From: Atrina japonica
Taxonomy: Eukaryota > Mollusca > Bivalvia > Pterioida > Pinnidae
Direction of reading: 5' to 3'
Assembly: GCA_030159075.1 (NCBI GenBank)
Contig: BROG01000129.1
Location: 241,501 to 305,500, forward strand
DNA length: 64,000 nt
Part shown: positions 59,900 through 64,000 of the stretch, piece by piece
Numbering within the stretch: position 1 is the stretch's first letter
Layout: every line of letters begins with the position of its first letter
Notes under the pieces: generated by a model
Databases searched by the model: none
Told to the model about the DNA's origin: nothing
Seen by the model: the letters and a program-made list of their open reading frames with translations, nothing else
Translations under genes and position numbers: made by a program

Positions 59900-60970
59900 G
59901 GAGTTAACCTCGTATGAAATGAATGATTTAGACTTAAACATGGACTACCCACTCCTAGAGCCACCCTCATATAAGACAAACGCTTTAAACGGAACTGTCG
60001 CAAGATTCACTCTTCAACCAGAATCATTGCAAGAGCCATCCTCCTGTGTGATAAAAGCTTTCACATTGAATCGTTGCAATACAATACCACCCTCATATGA
60101 GAAGAATGCTTTAAAGGGAAAGTTTACAAGAGCCACCCTTATGTGAGACGAAAGCTTTTATATGGAATCATTGCAATTGCCACTCTCATTAGAAATGGAA
60201 GCTTAAACTGGAACCATTGCAAGAACTACCACCATCTGTCACGAATCTATAATTACGACAAACTGCCCTCACGCCAGACGAAAGCTGTAAACGAGATCGT
60301 TGTGAGAATATCACTTATATGAGACAAAAGCCGTAAATGGGACCATTGCGAGAGTTGCACTCTGTGAGATGAATTTCGTAAATGGGACCATTGCGAGAGT
60401 CGCACTCTATGAGATGAATACCATAAACAGGACCATTGTGAGGATCACAGTCATATGAAATGAAAACTGTAAAGGGGAGCATTTCAAGACTCACATGAGA
60501 CGAAAGCTGTAAATGGAACCATTGCGAGAGTTGCACTCTATGAGATGAATTACGTAAATGGGACCATTGCGAGAGTTGCACTCTATGAGATGAATACCAT
60601 AAACAGGACCATTGCGAGGATCACAGTCATATGAAATGAAAACTGTAAAGGGGAGCATTTCAAGACTCACATGAGACGAAAGCTGTAAACGGGACCATTG
60701 CGAGAGTCTTACTCATGTGAGACGAAAGCTGTGAACGGGACCATTGCAAAAGTCGCACTCATATGAGACAAAGCCGTAATTCAACCATTGCAAGAGTCAT
60801 ACTCATATGAGATGAAAGCCGTAAACCGGACCATTGTGAGAGTCACACTCTATGAGATGAAAACCGTAAACGGGACCATTGTGAGATTCAGAGTCACAAT
60901 TTATGAGACGACAGCCATAAATGGGCCCATTGCGAGAGTCGCATTTATATGAGACAAACTTTTAATGTTA
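59900..60970. repeat. Degenerate tandem array, about 46-bp unit, roughly 22 copies
   Basis: The unit is built on GAGACGAAAGCTGTAAACGG then GACCATTGCGAGAGTCGCAC then TCATAT. Units are diverged at the left edge and more alike in the centre. A multi-unit block (ACCATAAACAGGACCATTG through GGGGAGCATTTCAAGACTC) occurs twice about 174 bp apart, showing a higher-order duplication. Confidence 0.92.
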
Positions 60971-60974
60971 ATCA

Positions 60975-61125
60975 CCATCCACTTGCTAGGCTGACATGAC
61001 AATACAGTATAAAATCAAGTTTTAGAGAAGACAAATGATATTCCCACCTGCTAAGATGACGTTAAAATATTAGTCTACCACTTGTCAAAGTGACACTCGA
61101 CACTTCCACTTGCTATCAAGACATG
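60975..61125 (-). repeat. Inverted-orientation units at the edge of the 28-bp satellite
   Basis: CCACTTGCTAGGCTGACATG, CCCACCTGCTAAGATGACG, CCACTTGTCAAAGTGACAC and CCACTTGCTATCAAGACATG are diverged reverse complements of the satellite unit that follows, so the array switches orientation near 61130. Confidence 0.75.
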
Positions 61126-61139
61126 CGATATCTCCTACC

Positions 61140-63415
61140 AACTATGTCAAATTATCAAATGGAAATATTGTATGTCGTCTTAGCAAGTGGAAATGTATGT
61201 CATATCAGCAAGGGGAAATGTATGTCATATCAGCAAGTGGAAATGTATGTCTTATCAGCAAGTGGAAATTTTGTAGTTTGTCTTAGCAAGTGGAAATATT
61301 GTATGTCGTCTTAGCAAGTGGAAGTGGAAATATGTCATCTTAGCAAGTGGAAATATTAAATGTCGTCTTAGCAAGTGGAAATATTGTATGTCGTCTTAGC
61401 AAGTAGAAATGTTGTATGTCGTCTTAGCAAGTGGAAATGTTGTATGTGCTTATGTGTTGTCGTCTTAGCAAGTAGAAATGTTGTATATTGTCATCAAGTG
61501 GAAATATTGCATGTCGTCTTAGCAAGTAGAAATATTGTATGTCGTCTTAGCAAGTAGAAATGTTGTATGTCATCTTAGCAAGTAGAAATGTTGTATGTCG
61601 TCTTAGCAAGTGGAAATGTTGTATGTCGTCTTAGCAAGTAGAAATGTTGTATGTCATCTTAGCAAGTAGAAATGTTGTATGTCGTCTTAGCAAGTGGAAA
61701 TGTTGTATGTCGTCTTAGCAAGTGGAAATGTTGAAGCAAGTGAAATTGTATGTCGTCTTAGCAAGTAGTGTATGTCGTCTTAAAGTAGAAATGTTGTATG
61801 TCATCTTAGCAGCAAATATTGTATGAAAAGTAGAAATGTTGTATGTCGTCTTAGCAGAAATGTGGTCGTCTTAAAAGTAGAAATGTTGTATGTCGTCTTA
61901 GAAATGTTGTATGTCGTCTTAGCAAGTAGAAATGTTGTATGTCATCTTAGCAAGTAGAAATGTTGTATGTCGTCTTAGCAAGTAGAAATGTTGTATGTCG
62001 TCTTAGCAAGTAGAAATATTGTATGTCGTCTTAGCAAGTAGAAATAGCAAGTTATTATGTCGTCTTAGCAAGTGTCTTAGCAGCAGTAGAAATATTGTAT
62101 GTCGTCTTAGCAAGTCTGTTGTAGCAAAGTGGAAATATTTAGGAAGTGGAAATATTGCATGTCGTCTTAGCAAGTGGAAATATTGCATGTCGTCTTAGCA
62201 AGTGGAAATATTGCATGTCGTCTTAGCAAGTAGAAATGTTGCATGTCGTCTTAGCAAGTAGAAATGTTGTATGTCATCTTAGCAAGTAGAAATGTTGTAA
62301 AATAGCAAGTAAAATGTTGTATGTCGTCCTAGAAATGTTGCAAGGAAATGTTGTAATCATTTAGCAAGTGGAAATCGTCTTAGCAAGTAGAAATGTTGTA
62401 TGTCGTCTTAGCAAGTGGAAATATTGCATGTCATCTTAGCAAGTGGAAATATTGTATGTCGTCTTAGCAAGTGGAAATATTGCATGTCGTCTTAGCAAGT
62501 GGAAATGTTGTATGTCATCTTAGCAAGTGGAAATATTGCATGTGGAAATGGAATTTATTGTATGTCATCTTAGCAAGTAAATAAATGTTTAGTAAGTGGA
62601 AATATTGCGTCTTTAGTGGAAATATTGCATGTCGTCTTAGCAAGTGGAAATATTGTATGTCGTCTTAGCAAGTAGAAATCATCTGTCGTCTTAGCAAGTA
62701 GAAATGTTGTATGTCGTCTTAGCAAGTGGAAATGTTGTATGTCATCTTAGCAAGTAGAAATGTTGTATGTCGTCTTAGTAGAAATGTTGTATGTCGTCTT
62801 AGCGTCTTAGCAAGTGGAGTGGCAAGTAGAAATGTTGTATGTCAGCAAGTCGTCTTAGCAAGTAGAAATGTTGTAAGCAAGTAGTTGTGTATGTCTTAGC
62901 AAGTAGAAATGTTGTATGTCCTCTTAGCAAGTGTTGTAAATAGAAATATTGTATGTCGTCTTATAGAAATATAGTCATCAGCAAGTAGAAATATTGTATG
63001 TCTTAGCAAGTGGAAATTGTCTTAGCAAGTGGAAATATTGTCGTCTTAGCAAGTGTATTGTCTCTTAGCAAGTATGTCGTCTTAGCAAGTGGAAATATTG
63101 TATGTCGTCTTAGCAAGTGGAAATATTGTATGTCATCTTAGCAAGTGGAAATATTGTATGTCGTCTTAGCAAGTGGAATTATTGTATGTCATCTTAGCAA
63201 GTGGAAATATTGTATGTCATCTTAGCAAGTAGAAAAGTGGAAATGTTGTATGTCATCTTAGCAAGTGTTGTATGGTCCTTAAAGTATTGTATAGTGTTGC
63301 ATGTCTCTTAGCAAGTATGTCGTCTTAAATGGAAAATATTGTATGTCGTCTTAGCAAGTGGAAATATTAAATGTCTTCTTAGCAAGTGGAAGTGATCGGT
63401 ATGTCATCTTCACAA
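61140..63415 (+). repeat. 2.3 kb satellite array, 28-bp unit, about 80 copies
   Basis: The unit is TATGTCGTCTTAGCAAGTGG then AAATATTG (28 bp), alternating with AGTAGAAATGTTG variants. Many units are cut short or fused at irregular points (for example around 61730-61880 and 62800-63070), unlike the regular 29-bp array at 12781. Open frames here are by-products of the repeat. Confidence 0.97.
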
Positions 63416-63419
63416 GCGG

Positions 63420-63797
63420 AAATATTAAAAATCGTTGTAACGAGTGAAGTATGTCATTATAACAAGTTAATAAGTCATTATAGCAAGTTAATAAGTTGTT
63501 ATAAGGAGTGAGGCAAGTTGTAATAATGATTTAATAAGTTGTTATAGCGAGTTAATAAGTCGTTATAACGAGTTAGCTAAATTGTTATAACGAGTTAACA
63601 GTGTCTTTATAACGAGTTTACAAAGTCATTATAATGAGTTGATACGTTGTAATAAAAAGTTGATTCATCGTAATAACGAGTTAATAAGTTGTTATAACGA
63701 GTTGATAAATTGTTATAACACATGGACTAAGTTGTAATAACAAGTTAGCTAAGTCGTTATAACAAGTTAACTAAGTCATTATAACGACTTAGCTAAC
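63420..63797. repeat. TTATAACGAGTTA tandem array, about 21-bp unit
   Basis: Units such as GTTATAACGAGTTAATAAGTC, about 17 copies, are moderately diverged. The array ends in a perfect 19-bp inverted repeat (GTTAGCTAAGTCGTTATAA at 63744 and its complement ending at 63797). Confidence 0.9.
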
Positions 63798-63837
63798 ATT
63801 AAAAAACTTTTTATAAGACTAAGTGGCTTCCGTACAT

Positions 63838-64000
63838 TTAAAGGGACAATAGTTGTGTGTTTAAGTGTTTTTTTTTAGTTATTTCCTTTTTTTACTACTT
63901 AGATTGATATGCAATAACAAAGAAGAGATATACACAGGCATAAAGATTCTTAAATTCCTTTATATTATGTGAAAATTGCTTGAAACCAAGGTTTGGCACT
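63838..64000 (+). mobile_element. MITE, TAAAGGGACAATAG family, cut by the window end
   Basis: It starts TTTAAAGGGACAATAGTTG and continues GATATACACAGGCATAAA and TTAAATTCCTTTATATTATG, matching the reverse complement of 44860-44985. It runs off the window. Confidence 0.7.

Noticed and set aside
59883..60146. 87-codon frame with PPSYKTNALNG-like repeats
   Set aside because: It belongs to the 46-bp degenerate array. The periodic protein is a by-product and the array continues out of frame.

Overview
This is AT-rich eukaryotic DNA from an animal, most likely a bivalve mollusc. The evidence is spliced genes with GT-AG introns, a RING-bearing homologue of the animal protein Brat, tRNA-headed SINEs, and short interspersed repeats that I recognise from bivalve genomes. 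The species cannot be told from the sequence.

Only two real protein genes are visible. On the + strand (3194-12127), six exons encode a complete 219-residue Maf/ASMTL-type nucleotide pyrophosphatase. Every splice junction keeps frame and the coding length sums to exactly 660 nt. On the - strand (31347-29062), one uninterrupted 761-codon exon encodes a RING/B-box/coiled-coil/NHL protein of the Brat (TRIM-NHL) family. It is preceded at 31373-31374 by a splice acceptor, so the gene has at least one upstream non-coding exon. A CpG-containing candidate lies near 53058-53250, which would imply an intron of about 21.7 kb. The 12.4 kb downstream of the Brat stop has no coding potential and may hold a long 3' UTR.

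Layout. 1-3193: interspersed repeats and two fold-back elements. 3194-12127: the Maf gene, whose introns carry a broken reverse transcriptase, two minisatellites, two or three short TIR elements and a 1.8 kb element with long terminal inverted repeats. 12781-16077: a 3.3 kb array of a 29-bp repeat. 16078-29061: quiet AT-rich DNA with a few MITEs. 29062-31347: brat. 31375-53057: probable brat intron, with several MITE families and SINEs. 55205-59000: a decayed L1/Tx1-like LINE, itself interrupted by a 215-bp Helitron-like insertion and by an expansion at reverse transcriptase motif A. 59900-63797: three successive tandem-repeat arrays, the second with an orientation switch at its left edge and a gradual change into the third. 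63838-64000: the start of another MITE copy.

The two genes run convergently toward the 29-bp array. Nothing suggests that they work together. I found no new enzymatic or defence system. The most informative material is the nested transposon history and the structure of the satellite arrays. Everything here was read by eye, so copy numbers and repeat edges are approximate.
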